Shown in pieces: positions 37,565-46,822 of a stretch of DNA of 64,000 bases. Source of the DNA: Oscillospiraceae bacterium (GTDB lineage Bacteria; Bacillota; Clostridia; Oscillospirales; Oscillospiraceae); the NCBI GenBank assembly GCA_902795045.1, contig CADBJU010000015.1:1-64000 (forward strand), read 5' to 3'. The first letter of the stretch is position 1, and every line of letters starts with the position of its first letter. The notes under the pieces were generated by a model. That model did not search any database and was not told where the DNA came from. It saw only the letters and a program-made list of their open reading frames with translations. The position numbers were made by a program, and so were the translations under genes.

Positions 37565-37643
37565 ATAGTTATATAACCCTCCTTATAAGATTGCCCGTAA
37601 TGGGCTGCGGTGATTCAGCTTACCAATTTCGTGAGGGTGTCTA

Positions 37644-38243
37644 TTACTTGGAGTACAACTCGACGATGAGGCGCTCTTCGACGGGCAGATCGATATCTTC
37701 TCTGGCGGGGACGGCGACGACCTTGCCGACCATGTTGTTTGCGTCGAAGTCAAGCCACTTGGGGATGACGTGGTACGCGTTTGCCTCGAGATTGGCCTTG
37801 AAGCGCTCGATGCTGCGGCTGCTCTCTTTGATGGCGATGACCATGCCGGGCTTCACCTGGTAGCTGGGGATGTTGACCTTGCGGCCGTTGACGGTGAAGT
37901 GGCCGTGGTTGACCATCTGACGGGCCTCGCGGCGGGTAGCGGCGTAGCCCAGACGGTAGATGACGTTGTCCAGACGGCTCTCCAGCTGGATGAGGAGGTT
38001 CTCGCCGGTCTTGCCGGACATGCGCTCGGCGCGCTCGTAGTAACCGCGGAACTGCTTCTCCAGCACGCCGTACACGAACTTGACCTTCTGCTTCTCCTGC
38101 AGCTGCAGGGCGTACTCGGACTTTTTACGCCTGACCTGGCTGTTGGAATTTCTGGTGGTTTCCTTCTTGAAATAGCCCATGGTGGCGGGGCTGATGCCCA
38201 GCGCCTTTGCGTGCTTGGCAATGGGCTCTCTGTTCTTAGCCAT
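37644..38243 (-). CDS. rpsD: Ribosomal protein S4, zinc-free type
   Basis: 199 residues. The N-terminus ([19 protein letters not shown]) lacks the zinc-binding cysteines found in many S4 proteins. The S4 RNA-binding domain ([20 protein letters not shown]) is intact. 16S assembly protein; in Firmicutes S4 often represses its own gene. Confidence 0.97.
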   Translation of the reverse strand: MAKNREPIAKHAKALGISPATMGYFKKETTRNSNSQVRRKKSEYALQLQEKQKVKFVYGVLEKQFRGYYERAERMSGKTGENLLIQLESRLDNVIYRLGYAATRREARQMVNHGHFTVNGRKVNIPSYQVKPGMVIAIKESSRSIERFKANLEANAYHVIPKWLDFDANNMVGKVVAVPAREDIDLPVEERLIVELYSK

Positions 38244-38263
38244 AACAGTCTATCCTCCTTTTC

Positions 38264-38665
38264 TTATACACGACGACGTTTCGGAGGACGGCAGCCATTG
38301 TGAGGAATGGGAGTGACATCCTTGATCATCGTAACCTCGAGACCGGCGGTCTGGAGGGCGCGGATGGCGGCCTCACGGCCCGAGCCGGGACCCTTGACGA
38401 AAACTTCGACGGTCTTCAGGCCATGCTCCATGGCGGCCTTGGCGGCCGTCTCGGCTGCGGTCTGTGCGGCGAAGGGGGTAGACTTCTTGCTTCCGCGGAA
38501 GCCCAGGCCGCCGGCGGAGGCCCAGGAGATCGCGTTGCCCTGGGTATCGGTCACGGTGACCATGGTGTTGTTGAAGGAAGAGCTGATATGAACCTGGCCC
38601 TTTTCAATGTTCTTGCGCTCTCTTCTGCGAGTTCTGACTTTCTTCTTGGCGTTGTTTGCTGCCAT
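38264..38665 (-). CDS. rpsK: Ribosomal protein S11
   Basis: 133 residues, full length, ending in the typical [13 protein letters not shown]. Platform protein at the mRNA exit. Confidence 0.98.
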   Translation of the reverse strand: MAANNAKKKVRTRRRERKNIEKGQVHISSSFNNTMVTVTDTQGNAISWASAGGLGFRGSKKSTPFAAQTAAETAAKAAMEHGLKTVEVFVKGPGSGREAAIRALQTAGLEVTMIKDVTPIPHNGCRPPKRRRV

Positions 38666-38680
38666 AATCCATATCCCTCC

Positions 38681-39049
38681 TTACTTCTTCTTATTCGCGA
38701 TGGTGCGTTTCGGACCCTTGCGGGTGCGGGCATTGGTCTTGGAGCGCTGGCCGCGCACGGGCAGGCCGCGGCGATGGCGCAGACCGCGGTAGCAGCCGAT
38801 CTCGGTCAGGCGCTTGATGTCAAGCGCGGTCTGGCGGCGCAGGTCGCCTTCCACGATGTAGTGGTGGTCGATGCACTCACGCAGCTTGGCCTCTTCCTCA
38901 TCTGTGAGGTCCTTGACTCTGGTGTCGGGGTTGATCCCGGTCATTTCGAGGATCTTGTTTGCGCTGGTTCTGCCAATGCCGTAGACGTAGGTGAGACCGA
39001 TTTCGATTCTCTTGTCCTTGGGCAGGTCAACGCCGGCTATACGTGCCAT
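38681..39049 (-). CDS. rpsM: Ribosomal protein S13
   Basis: 122 residues, full length ([20 protein letters not shown]), head protein contacting L5. Separated from rpmJ by a 340-bp gap containing a repeat. Confidence 0.98.
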   Translation of the reverse strand: MARIAGVDLPKDKRIEIGLTYVYGIGRTSANKILEMTGINPDTRVKDLTDEEEAKLRECIDHHYIVEGDLRRQTALDIKRLTEIGCYRGLRHRRGLPVRGQRSKTNARTRKGPKRTIANKKK

Positions 39050-39237
39050 ACTGATTAATCATCCTTTCGATTATTTTCCGCATTTACACGACGCGGGGAC
39101 TTATTCCCGCCGGAGGGAGCCTCCGTGTCCATGCGGGATGAGTGTATAAGGACAGGATTTCCTGCTGTGCAGGTTCCGTGTCTCTGTGGTTATGTGAGGC
39201 TTTCGCCTCGAGGTGGGTGGCTGCGGCAGTCTTTCCC

Positions 39238-39361
39238 GGCTCCCCCACTGGGGGAGCTGTCAGCGCCGTTTACGGCGATGACTGAGAGGGCATCGGTCGA
39301 CGCACGACCCTCTCCGCCCCGGTGTGCGCACCGGGGCACCTCCCCCAAGGGGGGGAGGCAA
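39238..39361. repeat. GGCTCCC inverted-repeat element (copy 1)
   Basis: About 124 bp within the 340-bp rpmJ-rpsM gap, from GGCTCCCCCACTGGGGGAGC to CTCCCCCAAGGGGGGAGG; both ends are hairpins. Contains GACTGAGAGGG typical of the other copies. Bases 39050-39237 hold only a CGGAGG-GAGC-CTCCG hairpin near 39110. Confidence 0.8.
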
Positions 39362-39389
39362 GCTCACCTGTCAGCCTCGTATCTCGCGA

Positions 39390-39503
39390 TTAACCCTGGC
39401 GCTGCTTGTGCTTGGGGTTCTCGCAGATCACCATGACTTTACCCTTGCGCTTGATGATCTTGCACTTTTCGCACATGGGCTTCACGGAAGGTCTTACTTT
39501 CAT
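39390..39503 (-). CDS. rpmJ: Ribosomal protein L36
   Basis: 37-residue zinc protein, start ATG at 39503 ([20 protein letters not shown]), zinc ligands C11, C14, C27 and H32. Twelve bp after infA. Confidence 0.96.
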   Translation of the reverse strand: MKVRPSVKPMCEKCKIIKRKGKVMVICENPKHKQRQG

Positions 39504-39515
39504 TTGTTATACCTC

Positions 39516-39734
39516 CTACTTGCTTCTCCACACGATGCGGCCGCGGGTGATGTCATACGGAGACATCTGCACCGTGACCTTATCGCCGGGAAGGATCCTG
39601 ATAAAGTTCATCCGGAGCTTGCCGGAAATGTGGGCAAGGATCACGTGGCCTTTGCCGATATCCACCTTGAACATGGTGTTGGGCAGAGACTCGACGACCG
39701 TGCCTTCAAGTTCGATTACATCGTCTTTTGCCAA
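39516..39734 (-). CDS. infA: Translation initiation factor IF-1
   Basis: 72-residue OB-fold protein, full length, in the usual map-infA-rpmJ order. Blocks the ribosomal A site during initiation. Confidence 0.98.
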   Translation of the reverse strand: MAKDDVIELEGTVVESLPNTMFKVDIGKGHVILAHISGKLRMNFIRILPGDKVTVQMSPYDITRGRIVWRSK

Positions 39735-39757
39735 AGGTGTTTCCTCCCAAGATCAAA

Positions 39758-40528
39758 TCAAATATCGTCTGCCATTGTCAGGATCTCCGGCTCGCCGTCG
39801 GTGATCAGAATGGTGTTTTCGTAGTGAGCGGCCAGGGAATGATCCGCGGACACCACCGTCCAGCCGTCGGCCAGAACGTTGACGTGCCAGTCGCCGGCGC
39901 AGACCATCGGCTCGACGCAGATGGTCATGCCCTCGACAAGGCGCGGATTGGGTCTTGCGCGCTCGGGGCGGTAGTTGGGCACCTCGGGCGCCTCATGCAT
40001 GCTGCGGCCGATGCCGTGGCCGACATAGTCGCGCACGACGGAAAAGCCGTTACTCTCCACGTACTCCTGTACCGCCGCGCCGATGTCGGCGATGCGGTAG
40101 CCCACCTTCGCAAACTTGATGCCCTCGAAGAAGGCCTGACGCGTGACGGCGATCAGCTTCTTGGCTTCCTCGCTCACCTCGCCGACGGGGTATGTCCCCG
40201 CGCAGTCGCCCACGAAGCCCTTGTAGGTCGCGCACAGGTCGATGGAGACGATGTCTCCGTTATGGACCACGCGCTTGCCGGGGATGCCGTGGATGACCTG
40301 CTCGTTCACCGAGACGCAGGTGGCGGCGGGAAAGCCCGCGTAGCCGAGGCAGCTGGGCTTGGCGCCGGATTTCACAATGAACTCATGTACCGCCTTGTCA
40401 ATCTGCTTCGTAGTCAAACCGTCGCGGACGGCCTGGCGGCCCATGGATCTTGCGCCGGCCGCGATCTTTGCGGCCTGACGCATGATCTCGATTTCTGATT
40501 TGGACTTGATATAGATCGTGTCGGACAT
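39758..40528 (-). CDS. map: Methionine aminopeptidase, type I
   Basis: 256 residues from the ATG at 40528 (MSDTIYIKSKSEIEIM), 2 bp after the adk stop with GGGG before it. Metal ligands of the pita-bread fold are visible: D in SIDLCATYKG, D in GDCAGTY, H in GHGIGRSMHEAP, E in CVEPMV and a final E in YENTI. Removes N-terminal Met from nascent proteins. Confidence 0.97.
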   Translation of the reverse strand: MSDTIYIKSKSEIEIMRQAAKIAAGARSMGRQAVRDGLTTKQIDKAVHEFIVKSGAKPSCLGYAGFPAATCVSVNEQVIHGIPGKRVVHNGDIVSIDLCATYKGFVGDCAGTYPVGEVSEEAKKLIAVTRQAFFEGIKFAKVGYRIADIGAAVQEYVESNGFSVVRDYVGHGIGRSMHEAPEVPNYRPERARPNPRLVEGMTICVEPMVCAGDWHVNVLADGWTVVSADHSLAAHYENTILITDGEPEILTMADDI

Positions 40529-40530
40529 GT

Positions 40531-41163
40531 TCAGATCCCCAGACAATCCCGGATCGCTGCGGTGGTGACCTCGATGGTCGGCTGGTTCTGAACCTCGCGC
40601 AGCTTGCCGCGCTCGGCGTAGAAGGCCTTGAGAGGCTCGGTATCGCGGTGGTAGGTCGTCAGGCGGTCCTTCACGGTCTCGGGGGCGTCATCCTTGCGGA
40701 TAGTCAGCTCGCCGCCGCAGAAGTCGCACTTGCCCTCCACCTTGGGGGGATTGTTTTCCACATGGAAGGTGGCGCTGCAGTCCTTGCAGGTCCTGCGGCC
40801 GGACATGCGCTTGACGATCACCTCGTCCTCGACTTCGATGGACAGGGCGCAGTCAATGTCGATGCCCATGTCTTCCATGGTCTGGGCCTGGGGGATGGTG
40901 CGGGGCACGCCGTCAAGGATATACCCATTGGCGCAGTCGGGCTCGCTGAGCCGTTCCTGAATGATGCCGATGATGACCTCATCGGGGACGAGCTTGCCGG
41001 ACTCCACATAGCTTTTGGCCTTGAGGCCGACCTCGGTGCCGGCCTTCATGGCGGCGCGGAGGATATTGCCGGTGGAGATGGTCGGGATCTCCAGCAGTCT
41101 CGAGAGGATTTCCGCCTGCGTGCCTTTTCCGGCGCCGGGGGCGCCGAGGAGGATCAGTCTCAT
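40531..41163 (-). CDS. adk: Adenylate kinase
   Basis: 210 residues. P-loop GAPGAGKGTQ (about 7-16), AMP-binding segments, and a zinc-type lid with two CxxC pairs (CKDC and CDFC, about 126-150). The usual DGFPRT is DGVPRT here. Converts ATP and AMP to two ADP. Confidence 0.98.
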   Translation of the reverse strand: MRLILLGAPGAGKGTQAEILSRLLEIPTISTGNILRAAMKAGTEVGLKAKSYVESGKLVPDEVIIGIIQERLSEPDCANGYILDGVPRTIPQAQTMEDMGIDIDCALSIEVEDEVIVKRMSGRRTCKDCSATFHVENNPPKVEGKCDFCGGELTIRKDDAPETVKDRLTTYHRDTEPLKAFYAERGKLREVQNQPTIEVTTAAIRDCLGI

Positions 41164-41178
41164 GCTGCGCTCCTTTCC

Positions 41179-42465
41179 TTAATCCAGGAAGCCCTTGTAG
41201 TTACGCATGAGCATCTGGGCCTCGAGGGCGCGGATGGTCTCAAGCGCGACACCGACAACGATGATGATGGAGGTGCCGCCGAGGGACAGGCCCGTCTTTG
41301 CGGCAGCGTCGGAGAAGTGCGAGATGAGAATGGGGACGACGGCGATGATGCCCAGGTAGATCGCGCCGAAGAGGGTGATCTTGTTGAGGACCTTCTGGAT
41401 AAAATCGCTCGTCGGCTTGCCGGGACGGAACCCGGGGATGTAGCCGCCGTTCTTCTTCAGGTTGTTGGCAACTTCGACGGGGTTGAACTGGATGGTGGAG
41501 TAGAAGTAGGCGAAGAAGATGATGAGCAGCAGGTAAATGATCGCGTAGGGGATGGAGTTGGTGCCGAACCAGGTGCTGACCCAGCCGCTGGTCTTGCCGG
41601 TGAAGGCCGCGATGGTCGCGGGGACAGAGGCGATGGACTGGGCGAAGATGATGGGCATAACGCCGGACATGTTCACCTTCATGGGCAGGTAGGTGCTCTG
41701 GCCGCCGTACATCTTGCGTCCGACGACGCGCTTGGCGTACTGGACGGGGATGCGGCGCTCGGCATCATTGACGAACACGATCAGGATCACGATCGCCAGC
41801 GCACCGAGGAACATCAGGATCGCGACAAAGACGTTGAGCTCGCCGCGGATGATGTTGGAGATGGTGGTGATGATCGCGGTGGGGAAGCGGGAGATGATGC
41901 TGGCAAACAGGATCATGGAGATGCCGTTGCCGATGCCGAACTCGGTGATCTGCTCGCCGAGCCACATGATCAGCGCGGAGCCGGAGGTGAAGGTCAGGAT
42001 GATGACAATCGCGGCCCAGACGTTGCCGGTGGCCTCGGGGGTGAGGATGCCGTAGTTCTTGATGAGCATGTAGAAGCCGAAGCCCTGCAGCAGGCCGATC
42101 GCCACGGTGGCGTAACGGGTGATGGAGGCGATCTTCTTGCGGCCCTCTTCGCCCTCTTCCTTGCTCATGCGCTCAAGGGCAGGGATGGCGATGCAGAGGA
42201 GCTGAATGATGATGCTCGCATTGATGTAGGGCTGGATGCTCAGTGCGAAGATGGTGGCCTGGGAAAAGGCGCCGCCGGACATGACGTTCAGCAGGCCCAG
42301 GACGGTGTTCTGCAGCTGCATGAAGTAGGTCTGCAGAGCAGCGACGTTGACATAGGGGACAGGGATGGCGTTGCCGAGACGATACAGCGCCAGGATGAGC
42401 AGTGTGAAGAGGATCTTTTTACGGAGCTCTTCGATCTTCCATGCGTTGCGTAATGTCTGAAGCAC
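41179..42465 (-). CDS. secY: Preprotein translocase subunit SecY
   Basis: 428 residues, ten membrane segments, with the plug and gate region (NVMSGGAFSQATIFALSIQPYI). It starts at a GTG (42465) immediately following the rplO TAA, implying coupled translation. Central channel of the Sec translocon. Confidence 0.98.
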   Translation of the reverse strand: MLQTLRNAWKIEELRKKILFTLLILALYRLGNAIPVPYVNVAALQTYFMQLQNTVLGLLNVMSGGAFSQATIFALSIQPYINASIIIQLLCIAIPALERMSKEEGEEGRKKIASITRYATVAIGLLQGFGFYMLIKNYGILTPEATGNVWAAIVIILTFTSGSALIMWLGEQITEFGIGNGISMILFASIISRFPTAIITTISNIIRGELNVFVAILMFLGALAIVILIVFVNDAERRIPVQYAKRVVGRKMYGGQSTYLPMKVNMSGVMPIIFAQSIASVPATIAAFTGKTSGWVSTWFGTNSIPYAIIYLLLIIFFAYFYSTIQFNPVEVANNLKKNGGYIPGFRPGKPTSDFIQKVLNKITLFGAIYLGIIAVVPILISHFSDAAAKTGLSLGGTSIIIVVGVALETIRALEAQMLMRNYKGFLD

Positions 42466-42906
42466 TTAGACCACCTCTGCCTTTCCGCCGGCCGCCTCGA
42501 TCTTCTGTTTTGCGGTTTCGGAAAAAGCAGAAGCTTTTACGGTCAGCTTCTTGGTAACTTCACCGTTGCCAAGGAACTTGACGCCGTACTTGCAGTGGGA
42601 GATGATGCCGGCGTCCTTGATGGCCTGTACATCGACGACGGAGCCGTCCTCAAAACGGTCCAGAACAGAAACGTTAAGAGCGTCAAGGGGCTTCGCAAAG
42701 ATATTATTGAAACCTCTCTTGGGGATGCGGCGTGCCAGAGGCATCTGGCCGCCTTCGAAGCCGATGCGGGTACCGCCGCCGCTGCGGGCCTTCTGGCCCT
42801 TGTGGCCGCGGCCTGCGGTCTTGCCGTTACCGGTGGCGTGGCCTCTGCCCTTGCGCTTGTCGACATGGGTGGAGCCGGCTACGGGAGAAAGATCATGGAT
42901 ATACAT
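42466..42906 (-). CDS. rplO: Ribosomal protein L15
   Basis: 146 residues, full length, with the basic Gly-rich N-terminal extension (KRKGRGHATGNGKTAGRGHK). Late 50S assembly protein. Confidence 0.98.
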   Translation of the reverse strand: MYIHDLSPVAGSTHVDKRKGRGHATGNGKTAGRGHKGQKARSGGGTRIGFEGGQMPLARRIPKRGFNNIFAKPLDALNVSVLDRFEDGSVVDVQAIKDAGIISHCKYGVKFLGNGEVTKKLTVKASAFSETAKQKIEAAGGKAEVV

Positions 42907-42919
42907 TCTCTGGCCCTCC

Positions 42920-43099
42920 TTATTCTTCGGTTACCTGGACGAGATAGCCGATCTTGGCGATCTTGCCGCGGGTCTGGGGATTGTCGGGCTGCAGAGTCTC
43001 GTTGCCGATCTTGTGCAGGCCGAGAGAGTAGGCAGTCGCGATGTGCTTGTCGTGTCTGCCGTTGAGGCTCTTGACGAGCTTGATTCTGAGATTAGCCAT
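42920..43099 (-). CDS. rpmD: Ribosomal protein L30
   Basis: 59 residues, ATG at 43099 (MANLRIKLVKSLNGRHDKHI), ending IGYLVQVTEE. Fits exactly between rpsE and rplO with 12-13-bp gaps. Confidence 0.95.
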   Translation of the reverse strand: MANLRIKLVKSLNGRHDKHIATAYSLGLHKIGNETLQPDNPQTRGKIAKIGYLVQVTEE

Positions 43100-43111
43100 C
43101 TTTCGCCCTCC

Positions 43112-43639
43112 TTAGCCCTGAACTTCTTCAGGAGTCTTGCCTCTGACGGCGGCGACCTGCTGGGCGTTGCGCAGAGACTTCAGGCCTTCCATCGTGGCTG
43201 CCACGACGTTGGCGGGGTTGTTGGTGCGCAGGCACTTGGTACGGATATTGGAGATACCCGCAGCCTCGACGACCGCACGCACGGCACCGCCGGCGATAAC
43301 GCCGGTGCCTTCGGGGGCGGGCTTGAGCAGCACGCGGCCGGCACCGAACGCGCCGAGGACCTCATGGGGAATGGTGGTACCCTGGAGGGTGACGGTGACG
43401 ATATTCTTCTTGGCGTCCTCGAGGCCCTTGCGGATGGCCTCGGAGACCTCGTTGGCCTTGCCCATGCCGAAGCCGACGCGGCCCTTGCCGTCGCCGACGA
43501 CGCAGAGCGCGGAGAACTTCGCCACACGGCCGCCCTTGACGGTCTTGCTGACGCGGTTGAGGGAAACTACCTTCTCGATGAACTCAGAGGGCGCCTCTTC
43601 CTTATTGCGGCGGTCTCTTCTGTCATTGTTGTAAGCCAT
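43112..43639 (-). CDS. rpsE: Ribosomal protein S5
   Basis: 175 residues: dsRBD-like N-terminal domain ([20 protein letters not shown]) and C-terminal domain. About ten residues of charged N-terminal extension ([12 protein letters not shown]). mRNA-entry and decoding-fidelity protein. Confidence 0.98.
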   Translation of the reverse strand: MAYNNDRRDRRNKEEAPSEFIEKVVSLNRVSKTVKGGRVAKFSALCVVGDGKGRVGFGMGKANEVSEAIRKGLEDAKKNIVTVTLQGTTIPHEVLGAFGAGRVLLKPAPEGTGVIAGGAVRAVVEAAGISNIRTKCLRTNNPANVVAATMEGLKSLRNAQQVAAVRGKTPEEVQG

Positions 43640-43656
43640 GTTGTTGTCCCCCTCCC

Positions 43657-44016
43657 TTAGAATTTCAGGCCGCCCTCGCGGGCGCCGTCTGCCAGTGCCT
43701 GGACGCGGCCATGATAAATGTAGCCGCCGCGGTCAAACACGACTTCTTCGATGCCCTTCTTGAGGGCGCGCTCGGCGACCATGGCGCCGACCTTCTTTGC
43801 GGCCTCGACGTTGCCGCCGTTGCCTTCGAAGCCCTTCTCAACGCTGGAGGCGGACACGAGGGTGTTGCCGGCTACGTCGTCGATGATCTGGGCATAGATG
43901 TTGTTCTCGCTGCGAAATACGCTCAGGCGGGGTCTCTCGGGGGTACCGGAGATCTTGCCGCGTACTCTCTGATGGCGCTTGATGCGCTGGCCTCTGGTAT
44001 CGGGTCTCTTAATCAT
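43657..44016 (-). CDS. rplR: Ribosomal protein L18
   Basis: 119 residues, full length, 5S rRNA-binding; basic N-terminus ([18 protein letters not shown]). Confidence 0.98.
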   Translation of the reverse strand: MIKRPDTRGQRIKRHQRVRGKISGTPERPRLSVFRSENNIYAQIIDDVAGNTLVSASSVEKGFEGNGGNVEAAKKVGAMVAERALKKGIEEVVFDRGGYIYHGRVQALADGAREGGLKF

Positions 44017-44032
44017 TCAGGCACACCTCCGT

Positions 44033-44575
44033 TTACTTGGCGCCGGTCTTGCCTTCTTTGCGGCGGATCGTCTCGTAGTCGTACTTGATGCCCTTGCCCT
44101 TGTAAGGCTCGGGAGGTCTCTTACCACGGACTTCGGCTGCAAACTGGCCGACCTTCTGCTTGTCGATACCCTTGATGACGATGTGGTTTGCGTCGGGGAC
44201 GTCGATCTGGATGTCCTCGTTCTCGCTCATGATGACCTGGTGGGAATAGCCCAGGTTCATGACCAGGTTCTTGCCTTCCTTCTGGGCGCGGTAGCCGACG
44301 CCGTTGATCTCCAGCTTCTTCTCAAAGCCGTGGGTCACGCCGATGACCATGTTGTCGATCAGCGTACGGGTCAGACCGTGCAGGGAACGGTTTTCCTTGG
44401 TGTCGTCGGGACGGGAGACATGGATGACGCCGCCTTCGATGTCGATCTTCATCTGGGGGACGAGGGTGCGCTCGATGCTGCCCTTGGGGCCCTTGACGGT
44501 GACGTGGTTGTGCTCGTCGACCTTGACTTCAACGCCGGCGGGGATGGTGATGGGTGCTCTACCGATTCTAGACAT
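44033..44575 (-). CDS. rplF: Ribosomal protein L6
   Basis: 180 residues, two L6 folds, C-terminal signature [11 protein letters not shown]. Full length. Confidence 0.98.
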   Translation of the reverse strand: MSRIGRAPITIPAGVEVKVDEHNHVTVKGPKGSIERTLVPQMKIDIEGGVIHVSRPDDTKENRSLHGLTRTLIDNMVIGVTHGFEKKLEINGVGYRAQKEGKNLVMNLGYSHQVIMSENEDIQIDVPDANHIVIKGIDKQKVGQFAAEVRGKRPPEPYKGKGIKYDYETIRRKEGKTGAK

Positions 44576-44587
44576 TGTGTTCCCTCC

Positions 44588-44986
44588 TTACCATACGAAT
44601 GCCAGGACTTCGCCGCCGACATGCTCCTTGCGAGCCTGCTTGTCGGTCATGACGCCCTTGGAGGTGGAGATGATGGCAATGCCGAGACCCTTGAGCACGC
44701 GGGGGAGCTCATCGGCGCCCGCGTAAACGCGGAGACCGGGCTTGCTCACGCGGCGCAGGCCCTGGATGGCCTTCTCTTTGCCGGGGAGATACTTGAGGGT
44801 GATGCGGATGATGCCCTGGGTACCGTCGTCGATGACCTGGTAGTTCTTGATGTAGCCCTCGCTCAGAAGGATCTCGGCGATGGCCTTCTTCATCTTGGAC
44901 GCAGGCACGTCAACGGACTCATGCTTGGCGCTTCCGGCGTTGCGGATGCGGGTCAGCATATCGGCAATGGGGTCGGTGATCTGCAT
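44588..44986 (-). CDS. rpsH: Ribosomal protein S8
   Basis: 132 residues, full length. First gene of the spc/alpha half-cluster here; in the usual gene order rpsN directly precedes it, but rpsN lies 19 kb away. Preceded by a very long leader. Confidence 0.98.
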   Translation of the reverse strand: MQITDPIADMLTRIRNAGSAKHESVDVPASKMKKAIAEILLSEGYIKNYQVIDDGTQGIIRITLKYLPGKEKAIQGLRRVSKPGLRVYAGADELPRVLKGLGIAIISTSKGVMTDKQARKEHVGGEVLAFVW

Positions 44987-45512
44987 GTGGTTTTCCTCCT
45001 GTATTTAGAGTTACCGGGGCTGTGCCCGGTGTGGCGACGGAGGTACTGTGCCAATACATGATTGGCCACAGCCTTTCCGCGTCAGAAGAAGCTCGCTCCA
45101 CTCCGCTTTCCCGGTTTCCGTAAGTGCCGCGGAAGCTGCGTATCCGCTCCCTCCTTCTTCCTTTTCAAAACGAACCCGCTTCGCTGGGCTTCGTTTTGAT
45201 GGGGACGAGAGACGCGGACGCTCGCTCCACTCCGCTTTTGCTCTGCCCGTCCGCGTCCCGCTTCGCTCCGCCTGCCTGGGTTTGCCAGCGGTACGGTACT
45301 TTCACGCAACGCATCCGGGTGTTTCGCGTTTTCGGCTGAACTTTGCGCTGTTTCCGTCGTGAGCTTGAAAACAGCGCTTTGCTCCCCCGAATATCCACGC
45401 CAGAAATGTGACCTGTAAGCGGCGGTCCTTTCCGTCATGCGCGGGATTCGAAAGGGAGTGCAATCGTGCTTCTTTATTCGGTTCGACGGGAGTGATCGGT
45501 TCCCGCCGGACA
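44987..45512 (-). other. Long untranslated leader of the rpsH operon
   Basis: About 525 nt between the predicted start site and rpsH. It contains two copies of a GCTCGCTCCACTCCGCTTT word (plus strand, near 45092 and 45212) and several GC-rich stems. Open frames across it are Arg/Ser/Lys-rich and look non-coding. Possibly a regulatory ribosomal leader. Confidence 0.5.
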
Positions 45513-45519
45513 AATCCAT

Positions 45520-45548
45520 ATATTACAGGAACGACACCGGTTTGTCAA
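45520..45548 (-). promoter_or_regulatory. Promoter of the rpsH-rplQ operon
   Basis: Minus strand: TTGACA (45548-45543), 17-nt spacer, TAATAT (45525-45520). Confidence 0.7.
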
Positions 45549-45606
45549 TCCTTTTTTCGGCGTTGCGCCGAATTTTTTTGAAAAATTTTGTGAAGGATTT
45601 ACGAAA

Positions 45607-45880
45607 AAGTGAAAAGTGAAAATTGGAAAGCGGAAAGAAGGAGCGGCTTCGCCGCGATTGAAATTTGGCTCCCTCATTGAGGGAGCTGGCACCAGTGCCG
45701 CGGCAGTGGTGACTGAAGGAGTCCCCCGTTACTTTAACCGGGCGCAAACCACAGGGACTCCCTCCGTTACGACGGCAAGCCGCCGTGCCACCTCCCTCGG
45801 AGAGAGAGGCAATTATAATCCGTCCGCGCAGCGGACACCTTCACTTCACTTTTCACTTTTCACTTTCCACTTTCCACTTT
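45607..45880. repeat. Composite repeat: AAGTGAAAAGTG arms around a GGCTCCC element
   Basis: Outer arms AAGTGAAAAGTGAAAATTGG and the matching run of CACTTTTCACTTTCCAC words (to 45880) enclose an inner GGCTCCC-family element (45667-45812). The junction word GGAGCGGCTTCGCCG also occurs in the copy at 52308. Looks like one short element inserted in another. Confidence 0.8.
45667..45812. repeat. GGCTCCC inverted-repeat element (copy 2)
   Basis: 146 bp from GGCTCCCTCATTGAGGGAGC to CCTCCCTCGGAGAGAGAGGC, with GACTGAAGGAG inside and a GGGACTCC/GGAGTCCC pair. Related to 39238-39361 and to the short remnant at 48091-48113. Confidence 0.8.
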
Positions 45881-45893
45881 GCCGCTTGCGTGG

Positions 45894-45899
45894 TATAAT
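45894..45899 (+). promoter_or_regulatory. -10 element of the DUF2461 gene
   Basis: TATAAT 30 bp before the start at 45929; the -35 (TTTCCA at 45871-45876, 17-nt spacing) is weak and lies in the repeat's right arm. Confidence 0.5.
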
Positions 45900-45928
45900 A
45901 CTCCCACTTTAAGAAAGACGGTATATAC

Positions 45929-46606
45929 ATGTTTTCTGGCTTCAGTGAAAAAACCGGCGGCTTCCTTTGGGAGCTGGCCTTCAATAACGAGCGGCCCTGG
46001 TTCCTCGCCCACAAGCAGGAATTTGAGGACTTTGTCAACACCCCATTTAAAACGCTTGCGTCCGAGTCCTTCGCGCTCTTTACCGGGCGCTGCCCCGATT
46101 TTGAGGGGAGCGTCCACGTCTCGCGCATCTACCGCGACGCGCGGCGGCTCTTCGGGCGCGGGCCGTACAAGGACCATCTGTGGTTCTCCGTCACGGACAG
46201 CGCCGTGGTCCACAACGGGCCCATGCTCTGGTTTGAGATCTCGCCCGCGCATTACAGCTACGGCATGGGCTGGTACGGGGCGACACCGGTACAGATGGAG
46301 GCCTTCCGCCGCTCGATCGACGCAAACCCCGCCCGCTTCCGCAGGCTCGCCCAGCAGCTTGAGCGCAAGGGCTGGCTACTCGGCGGCGAGAGCTACAAGC
46401 GCCCCAAGGCCATGCACGGCGACGCGCTCATCGACAGCTGGTATAACCGCAAGTATGCGGGCGTGCACAAGGAGTTCGACCTGGGCGGGGACGCCTATAC
46501 CGAGGCGCTGCCCGGCATCGTGGCGGACGCCTTCTCCGAGCTTCTGCCCATGTACCGCTATCTGATGGAGGTCTATCTCTCCTGCCCGGAGGAAATGAAG
46601 CGATAA
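45929..46606 (+). CDS. DUF2461 family protein
   Basis: 225 residues covering the whole DUF2461 (TIGR02453-type) domain: FLWELAFNNERPWFLAHKQEF at the start in shortened form, VHVSRIYRDARRLFGRGPYK and YSYGMGWYGATPVQMEAFR motifs. Conserved and cytosolic; function unknown in the family. Single gene with its own -10. Confidence 0.88.
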   Translation: MFSGFSEKTGGFLWELAFNNERPWFLAHKQEFEDFVNTPFKTLASESFALFTGRCPDFEGSVHVSRIYRDARRLFGRGPYKDHLWFSVTDSAVVHNGPMLWFEISPAHYSYGMGWYGATPVQMEAFRRSIDANPARFRRLAQQLERKGWLLGGESYKRPKAMHGDALIDSWYNRKYAGVHKEFDLGGDAYTEALPGIVADAFSELLPMYRYLMEVYLSCPEEMKR

Positions 46607-46607
46607 T

Positions 46608-46750
46608 CAATTGCGAATACGATTCGCAATTGAGAGCTCGCGCTTATCGCACACGGCGGACTGTAACACGCCGTGTTTGGTCGGCGCGAGGCCTCGCTAT
46701 GCTCGGCTCAGGGTGTTTTTGAGAAAGCAAAGCTCTCTCAAAAACGATTG
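46608..46750. repeat. CGATTG-bounded structured repeat (copy 2)
   Basis: 143 bp directly after the DUF2461 stop. Shares the CACACGGCGG...CACGCCGTGTT hairpin, GGTCGGCGCGAGGCCTCGCT and GTTTTTGAG...CTCAAAAACGATTG with the copy at 22033. The stem arms differ in compensating ways (GAGGCGGC/GCTGCCTC against GAGAAAGC/GCTCTCTC), which favours a conserved fold. Confidence 0.88.
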
Positions 46751-46822
46751 AAATTTCTTTGGAACGCGAACCTGGTTTTCACAATTAATGAACGAGATTA
46801 AAAGATTGCCCGGAGGAAGGCC

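Noticed and set aside
40648..42453. 601-codon plus-strand frame over adk and secY
   Set aside because: Asp/Gly/His-rich antisense shadow of two essential genes.
42920..43099. Gap between rpsE and rplO as non-coding
   Set aside because: Translation of the minus strand gives a complete 59-residue L30, so it is a gene.
45082..45519. 145-codon frame in the rpsH leader
   Set aside because: Arg/Ser/Glu-rich repeats with no ribosome site and no family; it spans the region between promoter and rpsH and is better read as untranslated leader.
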